This document shows positions 57,169-64,000 of a stretch of 64,000 bases of DNA, piece by piece. The notes below the pieces were generated by a model. The model was not told where the DNA came from, made no database searches, and saw only the letters and a list, made by a program, of their open reading frames with translations. The stretch is from Candidatus Thiodiazotropha sp. (lineage in GTDB: Bacteria; Pseudomonadota; Gammaproteobacteria; Chromatiales; Chromatiaceae). Position 1 is the stretch's first letter, and every line of letters starts with the position of its first letter. The stretch lies in assembly GCA_023838465.1 (NCBI GenBank), contig JAIVEQ010000023.1:1-64000 (forward strand), given 5' to 3'. Both the position numbers and the translations under genes were made by a program.

Positions 57169-57393
57169 ATGTTTAAATGGTTAGATAAAATACCCATGCA
57201 TATGGTTGCCCTACCGGCAGCTTTGCTGGGAATGGCCCCTTTTTTTCCTGAACCTCATTTGTGGGAAAAGTTAAAGATGCTGGCAGCAGGCGCCTTGCAG
57301 CGTCCTATCGATATCTTTGATCTACTGATGCATGGAGTGCCTCTGATACTGCTGGCCATCAAGTTAATACGAGGAGAGCGAAAGGTCTCCTGA
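57169..57393 (+). CDS. Small conserved membrane protein
   Basis: A 74-residue protein (MFKWLDKIPMHMVALPAALL) with two hydrophobic helices and the segment QRPIDIFDLLMHGVPLILL. I recall similar short proteins in other gammaproteobacteria but no function. The AGG of the MITE-like end lies 6 bases upstream of the ATG and could serve as its ribosome-binding site. Confidence 0.7.
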   Translation: MFKWLDKIPMHMVALPAALLGMAPFFPEPHLWEKLKMLAAGALQRPIDIFDLLMHGVPLILLAIKLIRGERKVS

Positions 57394-57435
57394 TAGATCT
57401 GTATCCAGAGGAATACCCGAAAGAAGCAGACGCAG

Positions 57436-57454
57436 GGTGCGGCCTTGCAGCACC
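57436..57454. repeat. REP-like GC hairpin, copy 3
   Basis: GGTGCGGCCTTGCAGCACC has the same plan as the 45022 copy with one mismatch in the stem. Confidence 0.6.
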
Positions 57455-57472
57455 ATGGCCATGCTGGATCAA

Positions 57473-57495
57473 ACAGTATAGGACACTACACTAGG
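57473..57495. repeat. Left 23-bp inverted repeat flanking fetBA
   Basis: Begins ACAGTATAGGACACTACACT and matches perfectly, in inverted orientation, the segment 58897-58919. It overlaps the stop of fetB. The first 20 bases also occur at 15025. Confidence 0.9.
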
Positions 57496-58300
57496 CTCCT
57501 GCCTTGACTGGGCTGAGGCGGTCAAGCCGTAGGCGTTCCCGCTCATCGAAGAGTCGTTTCGATCCAATCCAAACCGCAGCCGTAGCGCCGAATCCGGTAC
57601 CTGCTGCGATCAACAACATTATCAGTATTTGATACTTACTCGCTTCTAAGGGTGGGGCGCCCGCGAGTATTTGTCCGGTCATCATGCCAGGCAGGCTGAC
57701 CACGCCCGCTGCAGCCATGGCGTTGATGATGGGTATCAATCCGCTACGCAATGCCGAACGGCGAATATCACGAATGGCTTGGTCCCAATAGTGCCCAAGT
57801 ATCAGTTGTGCTTCGATTTCACGACGTTGCTGCCACGCATTGTGGGTCAGATGATCTAAGGCAATCGCTATCCCGGACATGGTATTGCCCAGCAGCATGC
57901 CGAGTAGGGGGATCAGATACTGTACCGAGTACCAGGGTTCGGCCTGGATGACGATAGTCAGCGCCAGCAGGGTGACAGTGAATGAAGAGATGAACATCGA
58001 CAGTGTGCCGACACCCATTCCCCAGATGCCGAGGAAGTGTCGCTGTTGTCGAGCCATTACTTCATAGCCGGCTACGAATAGCATAAACAAAGCGAGAGCT
58101 GCGATCAGTAGAGGATGAGACTGAACAAACAGGAACTTCAGTACCAGACCCAACAGGCTCAATTGGATTACGGTACGCAGCGTTGCGATCAACAATCTGC
58201 GTTCGATACCCAGTGAAAGTCGCAGTGAAAGCAGCGCAAGTGCCAGCACCAGGATGGCTGATAGGGCCAGGTCAAGTGGTGTGAGTTGTATGAGCGTCAT
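57491..58300 (-). CDS. fetB: FetB-like ABC transporter permease
   Basis: A 269-residue permease with about seven TM segments, of the UPF0014/FetB family (LLGMLLGNTMSGIAIALDHL, LRSGLIPIINAMAAAGVVSL, PGMMTGQILAGAPPLEA). With FetA it is an iron exporter in E. coli. It overlaps fetA by 4 bases. Its stop lies in the left flanking repeat. Confidence 0.88.
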   Translation of the reverse strand: MTLIQLTPLDLALSAILVLALALLSLRLSLGIERRLLIATLRTVIQLSLLGLVLKFLFVQSHPLLIAALALFMLFVAGYEVMARQQRHFLGIWGMGVGTLSMFISSFTVTLLALTIVIQAEPWYSVQYLIPLLGMLLGNTMSGIAIALDHLTHNAWQQRREIEAQLILGHYWDQAIRDIRRSALRSGLIPIINAMAAAGVVSLPGMMTGQILAGAPPLEASKYQILIMLLIAAGTGFGATAAVWIGSKRLFDERERLRLDRLSPVKAGA

Positions 58301-58893
58301 TCGTGCACCTGCAAGCGCCCGGCATCAATGCGCCAGATGTGCTCACCGACACGCGCTTGCTGGTCAGGATCGTGAGTGACCCAGAGTACGGCTATATTGT
58401 TTGTTCTGCGCCATTGCCCGATAAGGTGTTCGACTTTTTTAATGTTGGCCAAATCCAAATTAGCGGTTGGTTCATCAAGCAGCAATACCTGAGGTTTGTT
58501 GCAGAGCAGTCTAATCAGCGACAGTCTTTGTCGCTCACCACTGGAGAGACGGCTGATCTCCCACTGCATCGATTCTACCGGCAGGTCTAGAGTGGCCAAC
58601 AGAGCTTTGTCGAGTTGTTGGAAATGTTCACCAACCCGCTCTTTCCACCAGGCACTCTCCGCTGGAAGCAGGCCGACCTGGTGACGCCATTCAGGGCCGG
58701 AGAGGGTGGTCATCTCCCGGTTATCCAGCCAGGCCTCACCTTGATGAGGATCGAGGTCCGCTAATGCCCTGAGTAGTCGTGATTTGCCACTCCCGGAGGG
58801 ACCGCTTAGGGTTGTGCATTCACCCGCAGTGAGGTGAAGATCTAACGGTTCCAGCAAGGGTGAGTGAAACTGTTTGAGGGTTAAGCTGCCCAT
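58297..58893 (-). CDS. fetA: FetA-like ABC transporter ATP-binding protein
   Basis: A 198-residue ATPase: Walker A GPSGSGKSRLL, signature LSSGERQRLSLIR, Walker B VLLLDEPTANLD. I chose the ATG at 58893, just inside the right repeat; the frame is open to an ATG at 58941 that would overlap trmB. Pairs with FetB. Confidence 0.88.
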   Translation of the reverse strand: MGSLTLKQFHSPLLEPLDLHLTAGECTTLSGPSGSGKSRLLRALADLDPHQGEAWLDNREMTTLSGPEWRHQVGLLPAESAWWKERVGEHFQQLDKALLATLDLPVESMQWEISRLSSGERQRLSLIRLLCNKPQVLLLDEPTANLDLANIKKVEHLIGQWRRTNNIAVLWVTHDPDQQARVGEHIWRIDAGRLQVHE

Positions 58894-58896
58894 TAA

Positions 58897-58919
58897 CCTA
58901 GTGTAGTGTCCTATACTGT
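58897..58919. repeat. Right 23-bp inverted repeat flanking fetBA
   Basis: Perfect inverted copy of 57473-57495. It lies 3 bases before the fetA start and overlaps the trmB stop. Confidence 0.9.
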
Positions 58920-59600
58920 TCGCTCGAAGAGAAGATCCCATACACCATGTCCGAGGCGCTCCCCGCGCTTTTCAAACTTGGTTATGGGTCGAGAGTCAGG
59001 TCGGGGCGAGAACTGTTGAGGCCCCATCTGGTTGCGAAACCCACTGTGAAGCGAGAGTACTTCCATCATCTGATGGGCATAATCCTGCCAGTCGGTTGCC
59101 ATGTGGAGTACGCCGCCAGGTATCAAAACACGGTGGATCAGATTTGCGAATTCTGTCTGTACGATACGCCGTTTGTGATGTTTTCTTTTATGCCAGGGAT
59201 CGGGAAAATAGAGCAGTACTCGTGAGAGACTGGCTGTCGGTAAAGCGTGGCGCAGCAGCTCCATGGCGTCAGTCTGAATAATACGTACATTCTCAGACTG
59301 TTGTTCAGCCAGTTTAATCATTAGATGACCCACACCGGGACTGTGCACCTCAACCCCGAGATAGTTCTCTTCGGGATGGCAGGCCGCTACTTGAGCCAAT
59401 GCCTCTCCATTGCCAAAGCCGATCTCCAAAGTGATGGGTGCTTGTCTTCCAAACAGTGCGGCAAAGTCGATCGGTTCATCATGCAGGATCATCCCATATC
59501 TGGACCAAAGTTGATCAAAAGCACGCTGTTGTCCTTCTGTTAATCGACCTTGTCGCAGGACATAACTGCGAATGGGACGTTGTGACTGCTGTTCGGACAT
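58911..59600 (-). CDS. trmB: tRNA (guanine-N7-)-methyltransferase
   Basis: A 229-residue enzyme that makes m7G46 in tRNAs. The SAM motif is LEIGFGNGEALAQVAACHPE, then LGVEVHSPGVG and LYFPDPWHKRKHHKRRIVQT. Usual length and the conserved order thiS-thiG-trmB. Confidence 0.95.
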   Translation of the reverse strand: MSEQQSQRPIRSYVLRQGRLTEGQQRAFDQLWSRYGMILHDEPIDFAALFGRQAPITLEIGFGNGEALAQVAACHPEENYLGVEVHSPGVGHLMIKLAEQQSENVRIIQTDAMELLRHALPTASLSRVLLYFPDPWHKRKHHKRRIVQTEFANLIHRVLIPGGVLHMATDWQDYAHQMMEVLSLHSGFRNQMGPQQFSPRPDSRPITKFEKRGERLGHGVWDLLFERTV

Positions 59601-59604
59601 ATGA

Positions 59605-59715
59605 TTAATTTTGAATTATGAATGGGTTGTGTGTGCTGAGTACAAGGTCCCTGTTTTTTTCAAAATCAGAGTGAAAATGGACGTGGGCATTGCGAACACC
59701 GAAATTCAAAATTAA
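59605..59715. repeat. 12-bp inverted repeat between trmB and thiG
   Basis: TTAATTTTGAAT (59605-59616) and ATTCAAAATTAA (59704-59715) are exact complements, with more CAATTG- and ATTCAA-type repeats after. It lies in the 133-base gap and may be a remnant repeat or regulatory stem. Confidence 0.6.
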
Positions 59716-59733
59716 CAATTCAACATTCAATTG

Positions 59734-60528
59734 TTAGAAGAACAATCCATCCACCGGTGATGATGCTGAGGCAAAGCGCTTGGCAGGCATTCGACCTGCC
59801 AGGTAGGCCTCGCGACCGGCCTGGATCGCCTTATTCATGGCTGAGGCCATAAGCACCGGATTCTGTGCGGAAGCAATCGCCGTATTCATGAGCACACCAT
59901 CGCAACCCAGCTCCATGGCCACAGCGGCGTCAGATGCCGTACCCACGCCGGCATCCACCAGAATAGGCACCTTTGCATTTTCAACGATGGTGCGGATGTT
60001 GAGTCGGTTGCGAACACCTAAACCTGAACCTATCGGAGCGGCCAAGGGCATGACCGCAACACAACCCAGCTCCTCAAGGCGTTTGGCCATGATGGGGTCG
60101 TCATTGGTATAGACCATCACATCGAAGCCATCTTTGATCAGTACTTCTGCCGCTTCCAACGTCTGTACCACATCCGGGAAGAGGGTCTTTTCATCACCCA
60201 GTACCTCAAGTTTCACAAGATTGTGGCCATCCAGTAACTCTCTTGCCAGGCGACAGGTGCGAATCGCTGTCTTGGTATCGTAACAACCGGCGGTGTTAGG
60301 CAGGTAGGTATACTCGTCAGGCGGGAGAACAGTCAGGATATTGGGTTGATCCTGATCCTGGCCGATATTGGTTCGGCGCACAGCGATGGTGACAATCTCT
60401 GCACCACTGGCATCAATCGCCTCACGAGTCTCCTGCATATCTTTATATTTGCCGGTTCCTACCAGCAGACGGGAAGTGAAATTGCGTCCGGCGACGCTGA
60501 AGCTGTCATTTTGCGTATCGTTTGGCAT
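59734..60528 (-). CDS. thiG: Thiazole synthase
   Basis: A 264-residue enzyme that forms the thiazole of thiamine from deoxyxylulose phosphate, dehydroglycine and ThiS thiocarboxylate. The Schiff-base Lys is in the second domain, near [16 protein letters not shown]. Also seen are [17 protein letters not shown] and [18 protein letters not shown]. The ATG at 60528 gives the normal N-terminus ([19 protein letters not shown]); a TTG start overlapping the thiS stop is less likely. Confidence 0.95.
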   Translation of the reverse strand: MPNDTQNDSFSVAGRNFTSRLLVGTGKYKDMQETREAIDASGAEIVTIAVRRTNIGQDQDQPNILTVLPPDEYTYLPNTAGCYDTKTAIRTCRLARELLDGHNLVKLEVLGDEKTLFPDVVQTLEAAEVLIKDGFDVMVYTNDDPIMAKRLEELGCVAVMPLAAPIGSGLGVRNRLNIRTIVENAKVPILVDAGVGTASDAAVAMELGCDGVLMNTAIASAQNPVLMASAMNKAIQAGREAYLAGRMPAKRFASASSPVDGLFF

Positions 60529-60587
60529 CGGATTAGGTCTGATATTGTATTGAAATGGAATGAAAGAGGGCGTAAACAGCGGGTTTG

Positions 60588-60788
60588 TCAACCTCCGCCA
60601 ACGGCCTGAATGATCTCAACATGGTCCTGTTCCTGCAGCTGATGGTCGTTAAAGGTACTGCGAGGAACCAACTCTTCATTGACCTCGACCGCAATACGTT
60701 GACCTGTCAGGTTTAGTGACGCAATAAAGCTTGCCATATCCAGTTGATCAGGAATTTGCTTTTCCACGCCGTTTAAGTAAATCTGCAT
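60588..60788 (-). CDS. thiS: Sulfur carrier protein ThiS
   Basis: A 66-residue ubiquitin-fold protein ending in AVGGG; the Gly-Gly region is thiocarboxylated for thiazole synthesis. Typical ThiS ends at two Gly, here three. Directly upstream of thiG. Confidence 0.92.
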   Translation of the reverse strand: MQIYLNGVEKQIPDQLDMASFIASLNLTGQRIAVEVNEELVPRSTFNDHQLQEQDHVEIIQAVGGG

Positions 60789-60825
60789 CTTTGTTTAATC
60801 TCAGTTGGAACATGAGCATGGTTTA

Positions 60826-60846
60826 AACCTGGATTCTACCTCAACT
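60826..60846. repeat. Possible decayed MITE end
   Basis: AACCTGGATTCTACCTCAACT resembles one MITE terminal repeat (AACCTAGATTC...). No matching second end was found; small palindromes (GTCCTGAAAGGAC, GCCGGAATCCGGC) follow at 60885-60914. Weak. Confidence 0.3.
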
Positions 60847-60933
60847 GAAGGCGACAAAGTACGCACAACGAAGAATGACAAGAAGTCCTGAAAGGACTTG
60901 GCCGGAATCCGGCACTATGTTTGGAGTCGAGAC

Positions 60934-62751
60934 GTGAAGTGGAGTGAAGATTTAATACCCTTGGAACAGGCCGGTACTCTTGATGGCCTGTTCTTTCAGA
61001 GAGTGCGCCGAACGCCGGATACAGTGGCCTACCGGCACTACCATCGACACAACAAACAGTGGTATGAACTCTCATGGGCTGATATGGAGCGCCAGGTGTC
61101 GCGCTGGCGTCAGGCCATGTCGGGAGAGGATCTGGAGGAAGGTGACCGGGTTGCAATACTACTTCGCAACAGTCCGGAATGGGTCATGTTCGACCAGGCT
61201 GCCCTCTCCTTGGGATTGGCTGTGGTGCCGTTATATACCGATGATCGTGCCGATGCGATTGCCTACATATTACGTGATGCAGCAGTCAAACTGCTGTTGG
61301 TGCAGGATACCGGTCGCTGGAACCGGATGGCTGATGCGGTGGAAGATTTGCCCCAGCTGGAGCGGGTAGTGGTACTGGAAACAGAGAAACAGCCTAGCCC
61401 AAGAGAGGACGATCTTGTGCGTGAGGCGAAGACCTGGCTGCCTGCACGGGGGGAACCCTTGAAGAAGCGTCGTGCAGACCCTAACAGTCTGGCATCGATC
61501 GTCTATACATCCGGTACCACCGGTCGTCCAAAAGGAGTGATGTTGAGTCACAAGAACATGCTTTCGATCGCCCATGGGTCACTCACGGTGGTGGATTGTT
61601 ATCAACAGGATAGCTTTCTCTCCTTTCTGCCCCTTTCTCACACCCTGGAGCGGACAGGAGGTTATTACCTGCCGATGATGGCTGGTTCATCTGTCTCATT
61701 TGCACGTTCAATTCCTCAGCTGGTAGAAGATCTGCAGAAGATAAGACCGACAGCAATCATCGCGGTACCCCGTATTTTCGAGCGTGTGTACGCACGGGTA
61801 CAGGATCAGTTAAAAAACAAACCGGCCTTCGCCCGTATGCTGTTCAAGCTGGCATTGAAAGTGGGGTTTAAGGAGTTTGAGTATCGTATGGGGCGTCAGC
61901 GATGGTTTCCCGCTCTGTTGATACATCCTCTGCTGCATAAGTTGGTTTCCAGCAAAATTCTTGAAAAACTGGGTGGTCGGCTGCGGGTTGCCGTCAGTGG
62001 TGGTGCCGCAATATCACCTGAGATCGCACGGGTCTTTCTGGGATTGGGATTGCCGATGCTGCAGGGTTACGGCCTGACTGAGACCAGTCCGGTCATCAGT
62101 GTCAACCCAATGAACAATATCAAACCCGAAAGTGTGGGTGTGCCGTTGCGAGGGGTGAGTGTAAAGATCGGTGAGGATGACGAACTGTTGGTAAAAACCC
62201 CAGGCATGATGTTGGGTTATTGGAACAATCATGCTGCTACGGCAGAGATAATCGACCCTCAAGGGTGGCTGCATACTGGCGATCAGGCACGTATCGATGA
62301 GGAGGGTCATATCCATATTACCGGGCGGATCAAGGATATCCTGGTGCTATCGAATGGAGAGAAGATCCCTCCATCGGATATGGAGATGGCTATTGCCCTC
62401 GATCCGTTGGTCGAGCAAGTGATGGTGGTGGGTGAAGGAAAACCCTATCTTGGCGCTCTGGTGGTGCTCAATCCTGATCTTTGGAGCAGTTTCGCGGAAG
62501 AGTTTGATCTCGATCCATCACAACAAGCCAGCCTGGATGACGAGCGTTTACAAAATGCAGTGTTGAAGCGTATTCGGATGGCACTACGGGATTTTCCTGG
62601 CTATGCAAAGATTCGACGGATTGGCTTACTACTGGAACCCTGGACGATCGATAATGGCTTAATGACCCCCACCATGAAAATAAAACGTCCGAAGGTCTTG
62701 GAGAATTGTAAGAAGATGGTTGAGTCATTGTATGGTGACGGCTTGGTATAA
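60934..62751 (+). CDS. Long-chain acyl-CoA synthetase (AMP-dependent)
   Basis: A 605-residue ANL-superfamily enzyme. P-loop YTSGTTGRPKGVMLSHKN, motif GYGLTETSPVISVNP, and TGDQARIDEEGHIHITGRIK are present, with a C-terminal Lys near TMKIKRP. It activates fatty acids to acyl-CoA; it is of the FAA1 type (LPLSHTLERTGGYYLPMMAG). The start is GTG at 60934 with GGAG 6 bases upstream; a TTG at 60898 is possible. Stands alone. Confidence 0.9.
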   Translation: MKWSEDLIPLEQAGTLDGLFFQRVRRTPDTVAYRHYHRHNKQWYELSWADMERQVSRWRQAMSGEDLEEGDRVAILLRNSPEWVMFDQAALSLGLAVVPLYTDDRADAIAYILRDAAVKLLLVQDTGRWNRMADAVEDLPQLERVVVLETEKQPSPREDDLVREAKTWLPARGEPLKKRRADPNSLASIVYTSGTTGRPKGVMLSHKNMLSIAHGSLTVVDCYQQDSFLSFLPLSHTLERTGGYYLPMMAGSSVSFARSIPQLVEDLQKIRPTAIIAVPRIFERVYARVQDQLKNKPAFARMLFKLALKVGFKEFEYRMGRQRWFPALLIHPLLHKLVSSKILEKLGGRLRVAVSGGAAISPEIARVFLGLGLPMLQGYGLTETSPVISVNPMNNIKPESVGVPLRGVSVKIGEDDELLVKTPGMMLGYWNNHAATAEIIDPQGWLHTGDQARIDEEGHIHITGRIKDILVLSNGEKIPPSDMEMAIALDPLVEQVMVVGEGKPYLGALVVLNPDLWSSFAEEFDLDPSQQASLDDERLQNAVLKRIRMALRDFPGYAKIRRIGLLLEPWTIDNGLMTPTMKIKRPKVLENCKKMVESLYGDGLV

Positions 62752-62831
62752 AAAGCCTTGAATGACACACTGTTTTTGACGAGGTAAACTTAAACCAGAT
62801 CCCACGAATTCAGGATCAATACAGCTTATAG

Positions 62832-62905
62832 GCGGGTATCGTATATCGGTATTACCCTAGCTTCCCAAGCTAGTGAGGCGGGTTCGACTCCCGCTACCCG
62901 CTCCA
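62832..62905 (+). tRNA. tRNA-Gly (anticodon CCC)
   Basis: Cloverleaf is clear: acceptor GCGGGTA / TACCCGC, anticodon stem CTAGC/GCTAG with loop TTCCCAA (CCC at 62864-62866), T arm GCGGG-TTCGACT-CCCGC, discriminator T, and encoded CCA. Confidence 0.97.
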
Positions 62906-62929
62906 CTTACTTTCTGGTTAGTATCAGTA

Positions 62930-63181
62930 TCAGGGTTTATCAGTACACGCTAGGCGATAGCGCTCCAATGCCGCATGTCTGCGTTGAGGTTTACCCTTCA
63001 GTTTCTCTATCCGCTTCGCCATTTGTTGGCATTTTTCGGCTTGATTATCAACTGCTTGTGGGGCATTAGTAAAAGGATGCTCGGTGGGTTGGAACATAAT
63101 CGACTCCCCCTTCTCCGCGATTGCGTAATTGAAGGGAAGTAGCGCCATCAGTAGCATGATGACAAGCGTGTGAATTGACAC
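62930..63181 (-). CDS. Small secreted protein
   Basis: An 83-residue protein with a signal peptide (residues 1-22, cleaved after AIA) and a basic Lys/Arg-rich helical tail (KCQQMAKRIEKLKGKPQRRH) with two cysteines. No family is recognised. The start is GTG, well supported by GAGGAA 8 bases upstream. Confidence 0.65.
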   Translation of the reverse strand: MSIHTLVIMLLMALLPFNYAIAEKGESIMFQPTEHPFTNAPQAVDNQAEKCQQMAKRIEKLKGKPQRRHAALERYRLACTDKP

Positions 63182-63386
63182 TTCAAATTTCCTCTATTTA
63201 CTGGAAGGACTGATGTAGACATTTGCCCCTCACTTGTTTGTCGAAATTGCTGTAATCAGTGTAGTAGTTTAGCTGAGTGGGTATGTGGGTAGATCCCTTG
63301 GTTGTGTAAGGAATACCCATCGAGCAACTTCTACATAAGGATATACTCATACCTCATGTAGGTTTGATTAAGATTAGGGGAAAAAA

Positions 63387-63776
63387 ATGATCGCAGGAAT
63401 TCGCAATCTGATCGGGGTGTTTTTATTGGTGGGGGCAACCAGTGTTCAGGCCTTGGGTTTGCACTTATTGGAATTCTCCCCTGCAAAATATTTCACCGTC
63501 GAGGATTGGGCAATGGCTAAAGAGACTGCTCAGAAAGCGCTCAAGCAAGGTAAAGTGGGTGAGGTATTAACCTGGCAAAATCCAGCCTCAGGGCACAAGG
63601 GTTCCTACACTGTTCTGAAGCGTGTGGAAATGGATACACAGACCTGCCAGGATCTTAACATAAAGCATGTTGCTGGTGATCTCAGTGGTAGTGGTAATTA
63701 CCGTTTCTGCCTCATGGATGGTGGTAAATGGAAGACAACAGGTAGGGTCCCGATGAAAAACAAGTTTACGAATTAA
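63387..63776 (+). CDS. Secreted surface-antigen-like protein
   Basis: A 129-residue protein with a signal peptide (cleaved after VQA). The middle has EVLTWQNPASGHKGSYTVLK and CQDLNI, which resembles the C-terminal domain of the 17 kDa surface antigen family. Function unknown. AGGGG lies just before the ATG. Confidence 0.7.
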   Translation: MIAGIRNLIGVFLLVGATSVQALGLHLLEFSPAKYFTVEDWAMAKETAQKALKQGKVGEVLTWQNPASGHKGSYTVLKRVEMDTQTCQDLNIKHVAGDLSGSGNYRFCLMDGGKWKTTGRVPMKNKFTN

Positions 63777-63829
63777 GAGTAAACCTGACGGTTTCTATCC
63801 CCTAGTATCAAGTAAGGTATGGGTATTCA

Positions 63830-64000
63830 ATGCTAGAGCTATATCAGGCAGTGGACAGGGTCGAAGCGCAGATGCTGAAGGATTATCTTGATCAGCAAGG
63901 CATTGCGTCGGTCATTTTAGGCGATCTTCTGAGTGGCGCAGTAGGAGAGTTACCGGCTAATATCTACCCTACTCTGTGGATCTTGGAAGATGGTGAGCTA
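63830..64000 (+). CDS. DUF2007-like protein, C-terminus beyond window
   Basis: The first 57 residues (MLELYQAVDRVEAQMLKDYL, then GIASVILGDLLSGAVGELP) match the small DUF2007/putative signal-transducing family. The C-terminus runs off the window. Confidence 0.7.
   Translation, partial: MLELYQAVDRVEAQMLKDYLDQQGIASVILGDLLSGAVGELPANIYPTLWILEDGEL

Overview
The window looks like ordinary chromosome from a free-living or symbiotic gammaproteobacterium. The evidence is the set of marker genes (prlC, hemB, aroE, tsaC, argS, priA, trmB, sspA-sspB, petABC) and gene orders typical of that class: thiS-thiG-trmB, murA-hisG-hisD-hisC, petA-petB-petC-sspA-sspB and feoA-feoB-feoC. A short-form HisG and a ubiquinol bc1 complex fit the Chromatiales-like, sulfur-oxidiser end of the class. 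That placement is inference from gene content and recall of families; no database was searched.

Layout. 1-2 kb: two response regulators on the minus strand, one running off the window edge. 2-6.9 kb: NfeD/QmcA membrane proteins, a TtcA-like enzyme, a CBS protein, an anion or cation permease and two small unknowns. 6.9-14.9 kb: prlC, a CNP1-like protein, an EF-hand GIDE protein with LemA, a gamma carbonic anhydrase, aroE, hemB, a thioredoxin-like protein, a possible structured RNA and tsaC. 15-22.8 kb: a periplasmic-binding/PAS sensor without an output domain, an orphan mlaC, a Met/His-rich secreted protein, ppk2, a CLC channel and a methyltransferase. 22.8-25.8 kb: feoABC behind a promoter with a Fur-like box. 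26-28.2 kb: a chemotaxis receptor gene broken by a 283-bp structured insertion. 28.2-31.1 kb: a SPOR protein, argS and a PilZ protein. 31.3-35.6 kb: a phosphate regulon (phoB, pstS, pstB, phoU) whose permease genes have been reduced by deletion to one short pstC'-'pstA fusion with an internal stop. 35.8-40.1 kb: a secreted metallo-beta-lactamase-fold protein, small membrane proteins and an FG-GAP lipoprotein. 40.1-50.9 kb: priA, a fructosamine-kinase-like gene, hisC-hisD-hisG-murA, an adenylate cyclase-PilZ fusion and a DegS-like protease. 51-57.4 kb: Nif3-like, petABC, sspAB, DUF3301, a macrodomain protein and a small membrane protein. 57.4-64 kb: fetB-fetA between perfect 23-bp inverted repeats, trmB, thiG, thiS, an acyl-CoA synthetase, tRNA-Gly(CCC) and three small genes.

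Several dispersed short repeats are visible: two related MITE-like elements with about 20-bp terminal inverted repeats (43781 and 56922), three copies of an imperfect palindrome (15025, 57473, 58897), and three GC-rich REP-like hairpins (26096, 45022, 57436). There is no prophage, CRISPR array, complete insertion sequence or defence island.

The most notable observations are the pstC-pstA deletion scar inside an otherwise Pho-regulated operon, the interrupted chemotaxis receptor, the adenylate cyclase-PilZ fusion, the repeat-flanked fetAB pair, and the secreted Met/His-rich protein. I did not find a multi-gene system that I can defend as wholly new.
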